From Acholoe squamosa (lineage: Eukaryota; Annelida; Polychaeta; Phyllodocida; Polynoidae): a DNA stretch of 64,000 nt. The stretch covers positions 2,525,181 to 2,589,180 of the forward strand of contig OX439035.1 of assembly GCA_949317995.1 (NCBI GenBank). Direction: 5' to 3'. The notes under the pieces are model-generated. The model searched no databases and was not told the DNA's origin. It saw nothing but the letters and a program-made list of their open reading frames with translations. The translations under genes and the position numbers were made by a program. Shown piece by piece: positions 1-10,660 of this stretch (the first letter of the stretch is position 1; every line of letters begins with the position of its first letter).

Positions 1-200
1 GTTAGGGTGGATCCATCCAGGGTGAGTCTGGGGGCAATCCAGGTAGATCTGGGTGAGTCTGGGGGCAGTCCAGGTAGATCTGTCTGGTCTGGGTGAGTCT
101 GGTCTGGGTGAGTCTGTCCAGGTGGATCTGTCCAGGGGCAGTCTGGGTGGGTACAGGTCGGGCCATCCAGGTCAGGTCAGGTATGTCTTGCTAGGCTCAC
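1..200. repeat. G-rich degenerate minisatellite
   Basis: Short blocks such as GGTGAGTCTGGG and GTCCAGGTAGATCTG recur in shuffled order, with further variants up to about position 190. The window starts inside the array. A 69-residue reading frame here only follows the repeat and is not taken as a gene. Confidence 0.7.
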
Positions 201-263
201 TCCAGATGAGGGGAGAGATTTGGGGAAAGGTTAGGGGAAGGGGAGATGGGAGGAAAGGCTAGG

Positions 264-1100
264 GAGAGAGAGAACACTGAGCATGTGATCTGACCATGAC
301 ATATGCAAATTCCGAATGCGAAAGAAAATCGAGGCATTAACAGTAAAGACTCTTCTTTGATTTGCCATTGATAGGTTAAAATGGGAGGGGGGTCTGGGGG
401 TATCTAGCCCAGGAAAATTTTGAATGTTGAGACGTCAATTTGTGCACTTTGGTGCTTTTTGAGGGTGGCTGATGCCCTTGTATCCAAAGACCCCACCATA
501 TATATAAAATAGTAAAATGCTATCTCATGGGTTCTGGACAGATTGACCCTGACAGATATTAGAATAATGGAGAAAACTGAAAAAATTAGTTTGCATGCAT
601 GTATGCACGAGCCATCTGTGACAGGCGTCACACATACCACAGAGCTCTCATGTTCTAATGGAGCCAAAGAGTGAGACTTTTTCCTGAAGCTTGGAATTTT
701 CTAGATTTCCGAGATGCATTGAAATAAATGCAGTTCCAGGGGGGTTTGGGTATGCCCCCCAACAAAATTTGGAGAAATATGGAGGTTCATTTGTTGATTT
801 TTAGAGCATTTTGGTACATCAACTTAGGATGGATGCTCAAGTTCACTATATAAGTTTATACTGAAATAACAAAGTCTAAAATGCGTGAGAAACAGTGAGA
901 GAGTGAGACAACCCCCAAATGTGTGAGAATCATGCCAGATGTGTGAGATTGACGACAGATGCTTGAGTGTTGAGAGCTCTGCATACACTCTTGTTGGAAT
1001 TATGATTCCCCTGAAAAATTTTGAAATTTTAGAAAGAAAATGGTGCATTCTGATGCATTGTAAAAATATCAGTATAAACTTTCTCCTTCTGCAAGTAATA
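264..1100. repeat. Three diverged AAAATTT-type interspersed blocks
   Basis: Blocks near 411-470, 761-830 and 1011-1070 share the order AAAATTTTGAA, then a TTTGTG or ATGG stretch, then a GGTGCTTT or GGTGCATT ending. They are about 300 bases apart and look like old tandem copies of one AT-rich repeat. No coding signal was seen. Confidence 0.35.
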
Positions 1101-1149
1101 TATTAAGAAATTGACCCCACTACTTATCAATTTGGGTATTTACGGCAAG

Positions 1150-1262
1150 TCGCGTCAAATTTTACACCCCCCCCCTCAAGAGCAGTCAAAATATTTTTCG
1201 CCCCCCCTCAGGAGGGGTCAAAAAATTTTACGCCCCCCCCTCAAACTCACCAACCCCCCCCT
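1150..1262. repeat. C-rich 34-bp tandem repeat, three units
   Basis: Three successive units each start with GTCAAAAT-like sequence, pass through a T-rich stretch and end in a run of 7-9 C followed by TCA. From 1263 to 2030 the sequence is AT-rich. It holds a duplicated 30-bp block at about 1548-1577 and 1591-1620 (AACTTCATTTGAAATAGCTA) and nothing coding. Confidence 0.6.
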
Positions 1263-2039
1263 ATTGTTAAAAAATGAACACTCCCTTAAATCAAAAGATG
1301 TCATAAAATTAACTACAAAAAAACATTTTCTAAAAAAGATTTTATTTTTTTCTTAACTCAAATGTTTGTGAAGTGGACATATTTTTCTCACAAAAAAAAA
1401 TGTGTAGGAAATTATACTACATAAGAGATTTAGACTTTACTATGCTTGTTAAAAAAAATATAGAAAAAAAGGATTAACCCAAGCAATCAAGAATTTTTCC
1501 TTCTTTCAAATCATCAGAAACACTATAGAAAATGAAAGCCTTCTCCAACTTCATTTGAAATAGCTACAAAAGCAATGTATGCTTTCATTAACTTCATTTG
1601 AAATAGCTACAAAAACAATGTACTTGCCTCTACATATAAAGCATGTAGGTATATATAAATAGGGAAGCTGTGTTTTTATACTTGATCCAGATTTGGTTAA
1701 AAATCTGCTTCTCAAATAACTAGGCTTAATGTTATCACTTGATCCAGATCGGGTGAAAACAAAAGCTAAAACAAGGCTTTCAATATCTTCTTTTTTTTTC
1801 AATGTAGGTTAGATAAAATGAAATAAACAATATAAGCCATTCATATATCTATATATCTACTTAGCTCATAAAGAGACAGGAAACATTGTTTTTGTTCCAA
1901 AATTTTCATTTTAGACCTTTATTTTTTCGAAATTAAATCAGTCATGTACGTCTACCTCCGCGTGGTGACTGATGGATGTATATTTATGCATATTGAATAT
2001 GTATAAATATATAACAAAAGATCTACTTTTGGTTAAAAA

Positions 2040-2235
2040 TTGAATAGCATGCTATAGCTAATCTATTACAAAGAGCAGCTCAAATTCTGTATAAGCTGCT
2101 CACTGTGTCTAGACATAAACAAGAACAGCATACTATAGCTAGCCTTTTACAGTGAGCAGCTAAAAGTCTCTATAAACTTTTTACAGTGAGCAGCTGAAAC
2201 TCTGTATAAGCTGCTGACTGCAACTACATAGCGAG
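2040..2235. repeat. Short tandem and palindromic repeat around GAGCAGCT
   Basis: The words CAGTGAGCAGCT, CTGTATAAGCTGCT and ACTATAGCTA alternate several times, giving local hairpin potential (AGCAGCT against AGCTGCT). It looks like a decayed minisatellite. From 2236 to 2898 I see no further structure. Confidence 0.45.
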
Positions 2236-2899
2236 CAACTCATTTTGATACATGTATGGCTAAAACCCATACATAAAAAGTCAAAAGAGTAACTCATGCT
2301 GCTCCTCTCCTTCTCACACAAACATACTAACACACATATGCAGCAGCCTTGGAGCCAAGTGACTTAGTGACACAGTCAATATGGGAAACTATATGAGAAA
2401 CATAAATGAGACCATTATGCCTAATACCTATGTATAGGTCAAGCTCTGTATATAAGCCTGCTCCATGCATAGGTCTGGAGGAAGGGGTTCTCGATAATAT
2501 ACAAACAGAACGATCTTGTGTATAAATTTATCACTGTAACTACTGTTCAGTTGTATTTATAGGTTTTAACAAGAATAAATATTTTAGATATCCAGTAGTA
2601 GAAATTGCTGTCATATCCCAATATTTATCAGTTTTAAACACAAAGGTTTGAGACTACAGGTGCTCAAATCAAAACAATCTAAAAGCAAGATGGCTACCAG
2701 CAGTTTCTCCAAGCCATTCTTGACTGACTTCAAGCAACTGTTACTCTTTTAAATCTTAAGATTATATAATCATTTCTTGTCTAGGGCTAGATTATAATCC
2801 TTGAAATAGACTCGTAAGTTTCAAATATCATCGCGCTGTCTCTAATAGGGCGAAGTGGAAAGTAAATAAAGGCATTTATCACGCACGGAGATACAAGTG

Positions 2900-3484
2900 T
2901 TATGCTATATAGAAACATAGAGGAAAAGGATTTAGTTCCACGCGACCTACAAGATGCCAAGGATAGTTCTTGTTATTCTTGGTAGAGGGAGCCCAAAAAA
3001 TGCGTCAGTGTTCAAAACGCAATGAAAGTCTATCGTCTCAATTGTAAGCTAGTGCTGTAAATTCCTTTAATAACTCAGCAAATATTCTATATTGATATCA
3101 ATGAAATATATCAAAAAATAGAAAAGAAAGAGCTCTATACATGAATCACTCAAACTGTTGAAGAATCTGTATCCCTAAAACTGGATATTGAGTATCATGC
3201 TATATAGAAAAATAGAGGAAATGGATTTAGTTCCACGTGACCTACAACATGACAAGAGTAGTTCTTGTTGTTCTCGGTAGAGGGAGACAAAAAAATGTGT
3301 CAGCGTTCAAAACGCAATGAAAATCTATCGTCTCAATTGTAAGCTAGCGCTGTAAATTCCTTTAATAACTCAGCAAATATTCTTTATTGATATCAATGAA
3401 ATATATAAAAAAACAGAAAAGAAAGAGCTCTATACATGAATCACTCAAACTGTTGAAGAATCTATATCCCTAAAACTGGATATC
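2900..3484. repeat. Tandem duplication of about 290 bp
   Basis: The segment beginning ATGCTATATAG near 2902 and ending CTAAAACTGGATAT near 3187 recurs from about 3197 to 3483, offset by about 295 bp, with scattered substitutions. Neither copy carries a convincing reading frame. Confidence 0.85.
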
Positions 3485-4094
3485 TATTTGTTCATAGGCT
3501 TAAAGTGAAACACTGCATCTGCGGTTTCACCGCTGGGGTAGAGTATATAAGGAACGCATTGTCTAAGGTCAATTGGAGAGGTCCGACCCTCATGTCACAA
3601 GCCTCCTCGCTTCTGCAGATGTTACTGCAACGTCTGCTGCTTGCTTCACTGCGAACAGGATCTCTACTATGCTATAGCAGCATGACATGACAGTCCTTCT
3701 AAGCTGTCAAAATCCTCTGTCTGCTCCCACTGTTGGTTGAAGCACCATACATAATGGTCCTCCTGTCTCTGTGACACCGCTCAGATTGCAGAGCCCTAGA
3801 GAGAGCTAACCTGAAATCGAATGTGTACCTGGTGTTACCCGGATGCCTGGCTAAACCCAGAAGACTAACTAAAACCTTAAAAAACCATCGATCATTACTA
3901 ACGAGTCTCATCCTCCCTCATCCTCCTACTGCACATTCATCTCAGTTGAGTTCTCTATACCAAAAGCACGGGAGAAAGCCTTGTGACATGAGCACCACTT
4001 GACCTCTTTTGTATTTAAAACCTAAAGTGGCATGATTTAAGTTCTATTTCCAAGGCGGTCTTCTATAAATCATACCTTTTGAATTCTAAATATA

Positions 4095-4290
4095 TCTATC
4101 TAAATATATCTATAAATGACCTCTTTTATAAATAATCTAAATATATATATAAACGACCTCTTTTATAAATAATCTAAATATATCTATAAACGACCTCTTT
4201 TATAAATAATCTAAATATATCTATAAACGACCTCTTTTATAAATCATCTAAAAATATCTATAAACGACCTCTTTTATAAATAATCTAAAA
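4095..4290. repeat. 37-bp tandem repeat, about five units
   Basis: The unit contains AAACGACCTCTTTTATAAAT followed by AATCTAAATATATCT. About five copies with few mismatches lie head to tail. The array is AT-rich and non-coding. Confidence 0.85.
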
Positions 4291-6176
4291 ATAGGAGGTC
4301 TTCTCTGGATAATCCAAATATGGTGGTCTTTTCTGGATAATATCCAGAAAAGAACAACTATTATACTACTCTTAGGACCTGAATAAAAACGTTATTTTAA
4401 TGTTAAAAAACTTTTTTTCGCCAAGTGGGTGGGGCTACCATTCTGGAAACCTGCTGGGAATCAACACAAGTCCTGCTCCACGGGCCTAATCTACTATGGC
4501 AGAGTCCAGAAAGATTCAGAGGTGAGGAGAAAGCTATAGTTCTGTGGCTGTAAGCATTCCAGGAGTGACCAGAGGGACCACTCTGAGGAATATCAAAGCC
4601 AAAGTCACATGATCAAAACATTCAAGTTGGCTATGCAACAGGCGGTGTGCTGTCCAACAAGCATGAGTCTGTTTAGAAAGAAATTTATCAATACACCAGA
4701 TATGTCACCAGTTTTCACCTCCTCTTTCTTTACTCGAGTGTCAGAAAAGTGACACTGAAGGGACAAAACCACCAGCGAAAACTGATCATCATTCACCTTC
4801 ATCAATTGTGCTACTCATACAGAGTTGGCAAGCGTAACCCCTGCTATTCTCCCCCTCTGAAGTAGGAGATTTCTATAGTGGAGGAGAGTCGTGGTGAAGG
4901 AGTAAGTGGGGTGTGCTTGATATATGGAAAGCAGGGCCAAACCTCACCATTTACTTTACCAATAGGCCTACCCTCCTGGTATCTATCCAAAATGTGACAC
5001 ATCTTGGTCTTCACCTCTATGAAATTGTACTGATGCAGGAGTGTATGATGTACATGTGTCAGCATGATATACTTGCAAGTCTGTTCGTTAGAATGTTCAT
5101 TGGTGTATCATACATGACTGTCCAGCATTGCCGTGCAGAGGCAGCATGATGCATGGATGTAGTCCTGGCAAGTTGGTCAGCATGGCTGCATTCATGCATC
5201 ATGATGACCAATGGGCATGGTGTATTAACGGGTTATCATCACATAAAGAATTATTTGCAATGGTGTACAGCTTGTGAACAATAGCCCTGGGAACAAATGA
5301 TCAGTACCTATTGCATGTCAATTACCATAGTGACCAGTATAAGTGTCGGGGCGCTCATTGATTTCAACCCCACTGTACCCCCGTTGCTTATATGAGACAG
5401 GCACTTATTTGAATACTGTTTTTAATGTTTAAGAACAATTTTAGTACCCCTACCTCCCCAGTGGTTATTCAAGACCAGTGCTTATTTGAGACCCCGGTGT
5501 TTAAAAGGGCCATTACTGTAACAATGTAAACCACAACATAAGCCCGGGTATCTACCTAACAACTAATGGCACCTCCCTATAATAGCACCTTTACGGTGTA
5601 TCATATGGAGAACACAATATCTATAGCACACTCAATTCATACATGCCCAGGGTGCCTATATCATTAGTATAGACCTAAGATAGGGAGAAAGACATACTGA
5701 CACTGCCTGGTCTGCTGCTAATACTGCTGATACAGGGCACCATGTGTCGACCAGTGACTTTAAATGATGACACCGATTGTACAATTATCAGCAATGAGAA
5801 AGCTCAGGCATGTCCCAATCAATATTTCTTGTACCTCACCTGTAAAGCACACACCACTTTTAACATGTGCCTCACATATGGGATGCTTTGTGGAGTCAGG
5901 CTGATCCTGCACTGTAAAAAAGAATTGTCCAAATGATGGCGCTTTCCTTGTCCGAAAGTTGCCAGGGATCCATTGCTATTTTCACAGAGATTCCTTGTAC
6001 TTTCCTTTGTGTACTCCTGGTAGATTCAACAATTATTTTGAGTGTATGAGGCAGAGTCCTAATTTTGGCTGATTCTGTAAAGTACACTAGGGGGACCATC
6101 CTTCCACTAGGCATTAGGCTAAATGACTGCCTATAACATCTGGACTTTGTGTCACATGCCAGGTTTTATACATTAA
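4291..6176. other. Non-coding interval, nothing recognised
   Basis: Reading frames here are short and overlap on both strands without splice-site support or family motifs. No repeat of note was seen by eye. Confidence 0.5.
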
Positions 6177-6248
6177 TTGAAGTTGGAATGCACATAAAAC
6201 CAGACACGGTCAAATCAGTTTTCATGTTGGTGTTTATTTACCGGTTGT
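6177..6248 (+). repeat. 72-bp direct repeat, copy 1
   Basis: It starts TTGAAGTTGGAATGCACATA and recurs at 6643-6714 with a single difference (CCGGTTGT against CCAGTTGT). Copy 1 is followed by a hammerhead-like motif; copy 2 is followed by a shorter related stretch, ATCAACGTTTCA. Direct repeats beside such a motif recall the ends of Penelope-like elements, but no reverse transcriptase was seen. Confidence 0.8.
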
Positions 6249-6310
6249 TACAGGCTGAATAAGTAGTTATAAGTTGAATAAGTAGTAATGTAGGTTGCAT
6301 GTAGTGATCA

Positions 6311-6342
6311 ACGTTTCGACTTACTTAATAAGTCTTCTTCAG
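6311..6342 (-). ncRNA. Hammerhead-ribozyme-like motif
   Basis: On the minus strand the sequence reads CTGAAGA, then a GACTT/AAGTC stem with a short loop, then GAAAC. This fits the hammerhead core CUGANGA - stem II - GAAA, apart from one extra A before the stem. Similar motifs are known in Penelope-like retroelements. Stems I and III were not verified, so activity is unknown and this may be a decayed copy. Confidence 0.35.
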
Positions 6343-6642
6343 GATAGTTAGGTATGCAAATTGCCTACTGAGGTACACTTAGGGATCGCGTTTCATAATA
6401 CTACTTCCTGTTTGACTTAGAAAATTTAACAAAGCCTGCTAAGATGTTAGATATTATTTGTGCTGATGGATGTTCTGCAGGGTGTTCTGTAGAAGAACTT
6501 TTTCTCTAGGATCCCATGTAGGATGCAAGTGGGTAGAGTCTTTTAGGGACTGAGGTAAAGGTTGATGCCACAAACTAGAGAGTGCAGAGACCGGTGCCTG
6601 ATGATCTCAAAAAGGATGCAAATGTGTTGAGAGTAGAAATAC

Positions 6643-6714
6643 TTGAAGTTGGAATGCACATAAAACCAGACACGGTCAAATCAGTTTTCATGTTGGTGTT
6701 TATTTACCAGTTGT
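6643..6714 (+). repeat. 72-bp direct repeat, copy 2
   Basis: It is nearly identical to 6177-6248 and lies 466 bp downstream. The following bases ATCAACGTTTCA correspond to the start of the hammerhead-like motif after copy 1, but the rest of the motif is absent. Confidence 0.8.
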
Positions 6715-7198
6715 AGTAATCAACGTTTCATACAATTTGTCCATGATTAAGTTTTCTCAGTGCAGAACAGAATGCATGAATGTTTTGAATGATTTTCAGA
6801 CAGCCCCTGCAAGAGTGTTACCCCCCCCCCAATATGTACATTATTGTTATTTAAATGAATAAAAAAACAGCGAATTATCCTTAGCGGTGAATATAAAAAG
6901 GTAACTGGTTCTGCAGAAATCAAGCCAGACATGCAGAATTAAGACCTACAGGAACAAATGTGCTGCTTACTGAAAAACCTTTTATACAGACTGTAACTTT
7001 CGAGCAACTGTTATGAAGGCTATTCTATCTCTTCTCCTTCTGACTATATAAATGTATCTTTCACAGTTTAACATAAGCAATATTTGATCCCGTACAAGAG
7101 CTTAGTTTTTGATCTACTACAATGCCTTTCTATCAACTCATTTCCGAATCTTTTCAGATATTTTCTATTTCACCCATTATCTATTACAACTCAAACAG

Positions 7199-7311
7199 AT
7201 GATCCTCGCTAGGTTTGGGTACCTCGGTCCAGTGACCACAGACAGATCAGCCACAGATCCCCATGTTAGGGATCCTGCATCATATCGAGCAGCTATAGCA
7301 ACTTACCAAAG
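7199..7311 (+). CDS. MMP-like propeptide exon (PG-binding-like)
   Basis: A 113-bp exon candidate follows a CAAACAG acceptor and ends at AAAG before GTGATC. It reads ILARFGYLGPV, then DPASYRAAIATYQR. This is the pattern of the peptidoglycan-binding-like N-terminal domain of matrix metalloproteinases (x-L-x-x-F/Y-G-Y-L, then A-A-I-x-x-x-Q-x-F). In MMPs this domain precedes the Pro-Arg-Cys-Gly switch and the zinc protease domain of a secreted or membrane-bound enzyme. It starts in phase 0 and ends in phase 2. The signal peptide exon must lie upstream and was not found. Confidence 0.6.
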
Positions 7312-7706
7312 GTGATCACTTAATAAATGGTCATGTCATGAATATGGAAAAATCTAATTGAACTCAATTTAAGGAAATTATGACATATACCAATGTAAAT
7401 GACTTTCAAAGTTCTCATACAAAAGAATATGGAGACTTCCTGTGACGGGATGACTGGATCGAGATACTCAATGTAAGCTGAAAGCTCCATGTTCTGGGAA
7501 AGATGACAGCCACCACATAGATGAACAACAACATAGGGACCACACACGGAGAAAACGCTTTGTTCCAAGTGGTAAGCATTAATAGAGTGTGCCTGTTGCC
7601 TTCATTTTGCTCTTGAACAATGGATTAAATGTGCTTTTATATCATCTAATAAAGTAAAAATAACCTTGTAGTACTGCCACAACAAATCAATTTTTACATT
7701 TGATAG

Positions 7707-7766
7707 GTTTGAAGTGGCTGAATGTGTTGGAGACTATGGAGACCTCTCCCCTTATGACGTAATGGT
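7707..7766 (+). CDS. Possible continuation of the MMP-like propeptide
   Basis: After a TTTGATAG acceptor, one base completes the phase-2 codon left by the previous exon, giving R-F-E-V-A-E, where MMP propeptides read Q-x-F. Reading on gives a GDYGDLSPYDVMVRL stretch that could be propeptide. An LTR-like fossil may instead begin at 7725, leaving only about 18 bp of exon before it. The cysteine-switch motif PRCG was not found after it. The downstream exon border is unresolved. Confidence 0.3.
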
Positions 7767-8105
7767 TCGTCTCGTTAAGTTAGATTAAATCATAACGAAG
7801 AGAGAGAAAAGTTTCCGGGTAGGCAACCGAGCTTTTATTTCATAGCTTATGTTACATACGATCACAGCCTCAGAGGACTACATGCTACTAGGGCATTCGG
7901 TTACCCTTTCGGGTAACAACCTGGTTGAGCAGTGGGTAAACCACTACTGAAGAACATGGGCTAGGACCAGCCTTATATAGGGGAAAACCCGCAAAACTCA
8001 GACCGGCCATGTGACGTGTGGCGGACGAGTGGTAGGCCCCCTGGTGTAATGGATACGAACCCAGAGGCAGGTGCTGCCACCTGCCATCCGGATTCCCCCA
8101 CTACA
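7725..8105 (-). mobile_element. Solo-LTR-like fossil
   Basis: On the minus strand the segment starts TGTAGTGGGGG and ends CTCCAACA, has a TATATAAGG box about a third of the way in, and an AATAAA signal about 140 bp later: the U3-R-U5 order of an LTR. Three short hairpins lie inside. No internal retroelement genes are adjacent, so it would be a solo LTR. A clear target-site duplication was not seen, and the family is undetermined. It is probably old. Confidence 0.45.
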
Positions 8106-9021
8106 CCCGAAGGACCTAGGTCTGAGTCTCACGGGTACATGAACGTAAAGTGTAAATACCATACCCCTACATAGTTGATTCTATAATGGATACTGCTTTC
8201 AAGGTGCTTTTTTTTTTTACAAAGTGACACGTTGTTATTAGAAGTAAATTTACTTTTAGAGCAAAGCTCACACTGGAGATAATGCCGAAAATGCACATCA
8301 AAGATAAAATTCTGGAGTTGTTGCCATATATACAGTTAGAATATACTATGTACCAGATACTTTATAGACAGAGGTTCACGAGAATCGGGTCTGACAGAGG
8401 ATTATCTGAAGAGGCGAATTCAAATAAATTAATGAAAAGTATTTAATCAGCTTCCATGTACATGGATACTGCCATAATTCTTGTGTATTGGATGCAACCC
8501 ACATATAAGGCACACCTAGTGTTCGTATGAATTTGGCTAAAAATACTAAAATGTTGATTTATTCTGCATACTGCCAACTTAAATGGCCATTAGAAATACA
8601 TTTTGTATCAGAATGTCTTCATTATATCTGAATTCTGGTGCCAAAATTTTGTTTTATAGGGATTATTTTACTTTAGAAATGGTAATGCTTTGACTTAAAG
8701 CAATTTCGTTATAACAGGATTTGTTATAAGTAGATTTTACTGTATAAACTTTTGTTTTATGTATTGAATTTTAAGAATTCAAAAGACAATGTGTAGCTAG
8801 GAATCCCTAGACCTCTATGCCACCCTCCTCCTTCATCCTGATTTATGGGTAGTATGTAGTGTAATATATAAAAGAGAAAAGTTTGTGTACCCTTATGGAT
8901 TTTGTGTCGACTATCATCATAATTTACACGTCAGATGTGGGTTATTATGGAAATGCGCTTTGCGCTGATCCTGATGCATTTTTTACACTGCCTATTTTTC
9001 TTGCATATCAAACACCTATAG
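8106..9021. other. Intron-like interval without catalytic exons
   Basis: It lies between the MMP-like propeptide and hinge/hemopexin exons, where a zinc metalloprotease domain (HExxHxxGxxH) would be expected. I see no such motif in any plus-strand frame. A CACATATAAGGCACACC stretch near 8502 resembles short motifs near 61816-61840 and may be a MITE fragment. Confidence 0.45.
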
Positions 9022-9418
9022 CTGGACCTTGCATCTCAACACGTACCCCCTACTCCTACCCCTACCCCTACCCCTACTCCTACCCCTACCCCTACCCCTA
9101 CCCCTACCCCTACCCCTACCCCTACCCTTAGCCCTACTCCTACCCCTACCCCTACCCCTACCCCTACCCCTACCCCTACCCCTACCCCTACCCCTACCCC
9201 TACCCCTACCCCTACCCTTAGCCCTACTCCTATCCCTACCCCTTCCCCTTCCCCTACCCCTACCCCTACCCCTAACCCTACCCATTCCCCTACCCCTATC
9301 CCTACCCCTTCCCCTTCCCCTACCCTTACCCCTACACCTACTGCTGTGGATTGTTCCATAGATGCGGCATTTGAAACACGGACTGGTAACACAGCCAGCA
9401 TAAGCTACATAGTCAAAG
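9022..9418 (+). CDS. MMP-like hinge plus hemopexin start exon
   Basis: A 397-bp exon candidate starts after a CACCTATAG acceptor and ends CAAAG before GTAAGT. One frame is open throughout. It begins [10 protein letters not shown], runs for about 95 residues of mostly Pro-Thr repeats encoded by a (CCCCTA)n array, and ends [18 protein letters not shown], then ISYIVK. The last part fits the first blade of an MMP hemopexin domain (Cys, then D-A-x-x). MMPs carry a Pro-rich hinge exactly there. There is no internal start codon, so a start-based ORF search misses it. It ends in phase 1. Confidence 0.6.
9045..9345. repeat. (CCCCTA)n hexamer array
   Basis: About 50 copies of a CCCCTA hexamer with CCCTTA, CCTTCC and CCTATC variants. 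It resembles telomere repeats but the unit is TAGGGG, not TTAGGG. Because six is a multiple of three, length changes keep the Pro-Thr frame of the surrounding exon. Confidence 0.95.
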
Positions 9419-9447
9419 GTAAGTTCAGTTTGACTTAGGTTCTCTAG

Positions 9448-9527
9448 AAGGACCTAAAAATATTGCTGCTGTCATGGGTAACCCGTACTTACACAAGAGA
9501 GGGAAAGACCTCATCTATTTCATGTCG
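9448..9527 (+). CDS. MMP-like hemopexin exon 2
   Basis: An 80-bp exon lies between a TTCTCTAG acceptor and TCG before GTAAGT. The single base left by the previous exon plus the first two bases here give a Glu codon, and the frame reads GPKNIAAVMGNPYLHKRGKD, then LIYFMS. The L-I-Y-F pattern matches the strand that ends a hemopexin blade (x-I-Y-F-F-K-G). The intron before it is only 29 bp by this reading, which is unusually short, so the borders need transcript support. It ends in phase 0. Confidence 0.55.
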
Positions 9528-9864
9528 GTAAGTCAGACATTTTACAGACGTTTTATGGTCAGTGTGCTTTGGTTCTCATATATCTATGAAAACTGTAATT
9601 TGCAATATTTTTTTTGGGAATTGATATTTTCTGAGGAGGTTGGCATGATATCAAATACATGAGGTTAATAGACTATCAAAAATGGTTATATGATTTCTGA
9701 CATACAACTGTTGGCCAGAATGACTTATTTTGTACATCAAAGAAATGCAGTAGAACCTTTTTATGAACACAAGGTGCATCCAAAACATTATTTCATTCTT
9801 GGGAAGCTAACATCATGGCTAGTGGAGTTGACTAGAATTGACTGAAAAATCTACTTCTTTGTAG

Positions 9865-9985
9865 AGCACTGACACATTGGCAGTACGAATATATTGACCG
9901 GAATACCTTTCGACTGAAATTAATCAAATCTCTGCAAAGAAGGTTCAAAACAGCAGCCCTAAATCCATCGGCTGCTTTCATCCAA
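9865..9985 (+). CDS. MMP-like hemopexin exon 3
   Basis: The frame reads ALTHWQYEYIDRNTFRL, a basic stretch, then ALNPSAAFIQ, and ends at CAAAG before GTGAGC. H-W-Q-Y-E-Y resembles the Y-W-R-Y-D motif of hemopexin blades, and N-P-S-A-A-F fits the following D-A-A-F. The acceptor that joins in phase with the previous exon is GGCAG at about 9876, which would drop the H-W-Q part. The stronger TTTGTAG at 9864 does not join in phase. The exon start is therefore uncertain, or the gene has decayed here. Confidence 0.45.
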
Positions 9986-10541
9986 AGGTGAGCAATTACT
10001 AATTTGAGAGGAAAGATAAAAGATCGGATATGCATTTTCATGATCCAAAAGACATAATCCAAAAGGTATCTAATTTTAATGAATTCAGTGACTGATCAAG
10101 TAATTCAACTAATTGCTCAAATTTCACTACACCGTATGAACATTGAAGTTTTTAAACCCCAATTAACATTTGAAAACAAAGATACTGGAATTCTGGGCAG
10201 GGTTTGGCTAACATTCAGAGCAAGAATTATCAAAATATTGGGAGTAGTTTTAATTGATTTGCACCAACTTATGCAAAATGTTGATTTTACCAGGTATGGT
10301 ACTCCATAACTCCATGAAATAGAATATAGTGAAGTAGTGAAATGTTTCCAAGTCTGTGAAATGTCTGCAACCCTCATGTCCCTGATTTTTTTTTTGCTTC
10401 CAGAATCCTTCGAGTTCATATATACATGTAATATGAGGGCTTCATTTAAGGTTGTTTATAAGGGAAAAAAGGTCACGCTCTGTGAAACCCATCGGTCTTC
10501 GAGATATAAATGAGTAATTTGATAAGGATGTCTTCCCAGAG
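9986..10541. other. Intron-like interval of the MMP-like gene
   Basis: It is AT-rich. A 76-codon plus-strand frame at 10079-10309 has no hemopexin pattern and overlaps a longer minus-strand frame. The exons on either side do not join in phase, so a small exon may be hidden here, or the frame is broken. Confidence 0.4.
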
Positions 10542-10654
10542 GATTACATGACAGCGCCTGATGAAGGGAACACTGTTGATGCTGTGGTGGAACTCAACTC
10601 TACCTTTGTCTTCTTCAGAGGCAACGAGTTCAAACAAATGGATAAGAAAAAGGT
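10542..10654 (+). CDS. MMP-like hemopexin exon 4
   Basis: A 113-bp exon follows a polypyrimidine CTTCCCAGAG acceptor and ends AAGGT before a perfect GTAAGT donor. It reads DYMTAPDEGNTVDAVVELNS, then TFVFFRGNEFKQMDKKK. This is a textbook hemopexin blade: V-D-A-V, a short linker, then F-V-F-F-R-G-x-x-F-x-x-M-D in place of Y-F-F-K-G-x-x-Y-W-R-x-D. It ends in phase 2, so coding should continue downstream, but I found no further blade. Confidence 0.7.
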
Positions 10655-10660
10655 GTAAGT

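Noticed and set aside
9045-9345. Interstitial telomere
   Set aside because: The unit is TAGGGG, not the animal TTAGGG, and the array sits inside a plausible exon.
9016-9401. Pro-Leu, Gly-Arg and Gly-Val repeat frames over the (CCCCTA)n array
   Set aside because: They are other frames of the hexamer. Only the Pro-Thr frame connects to an acceptor, a hemopexin start and a donor in phase.
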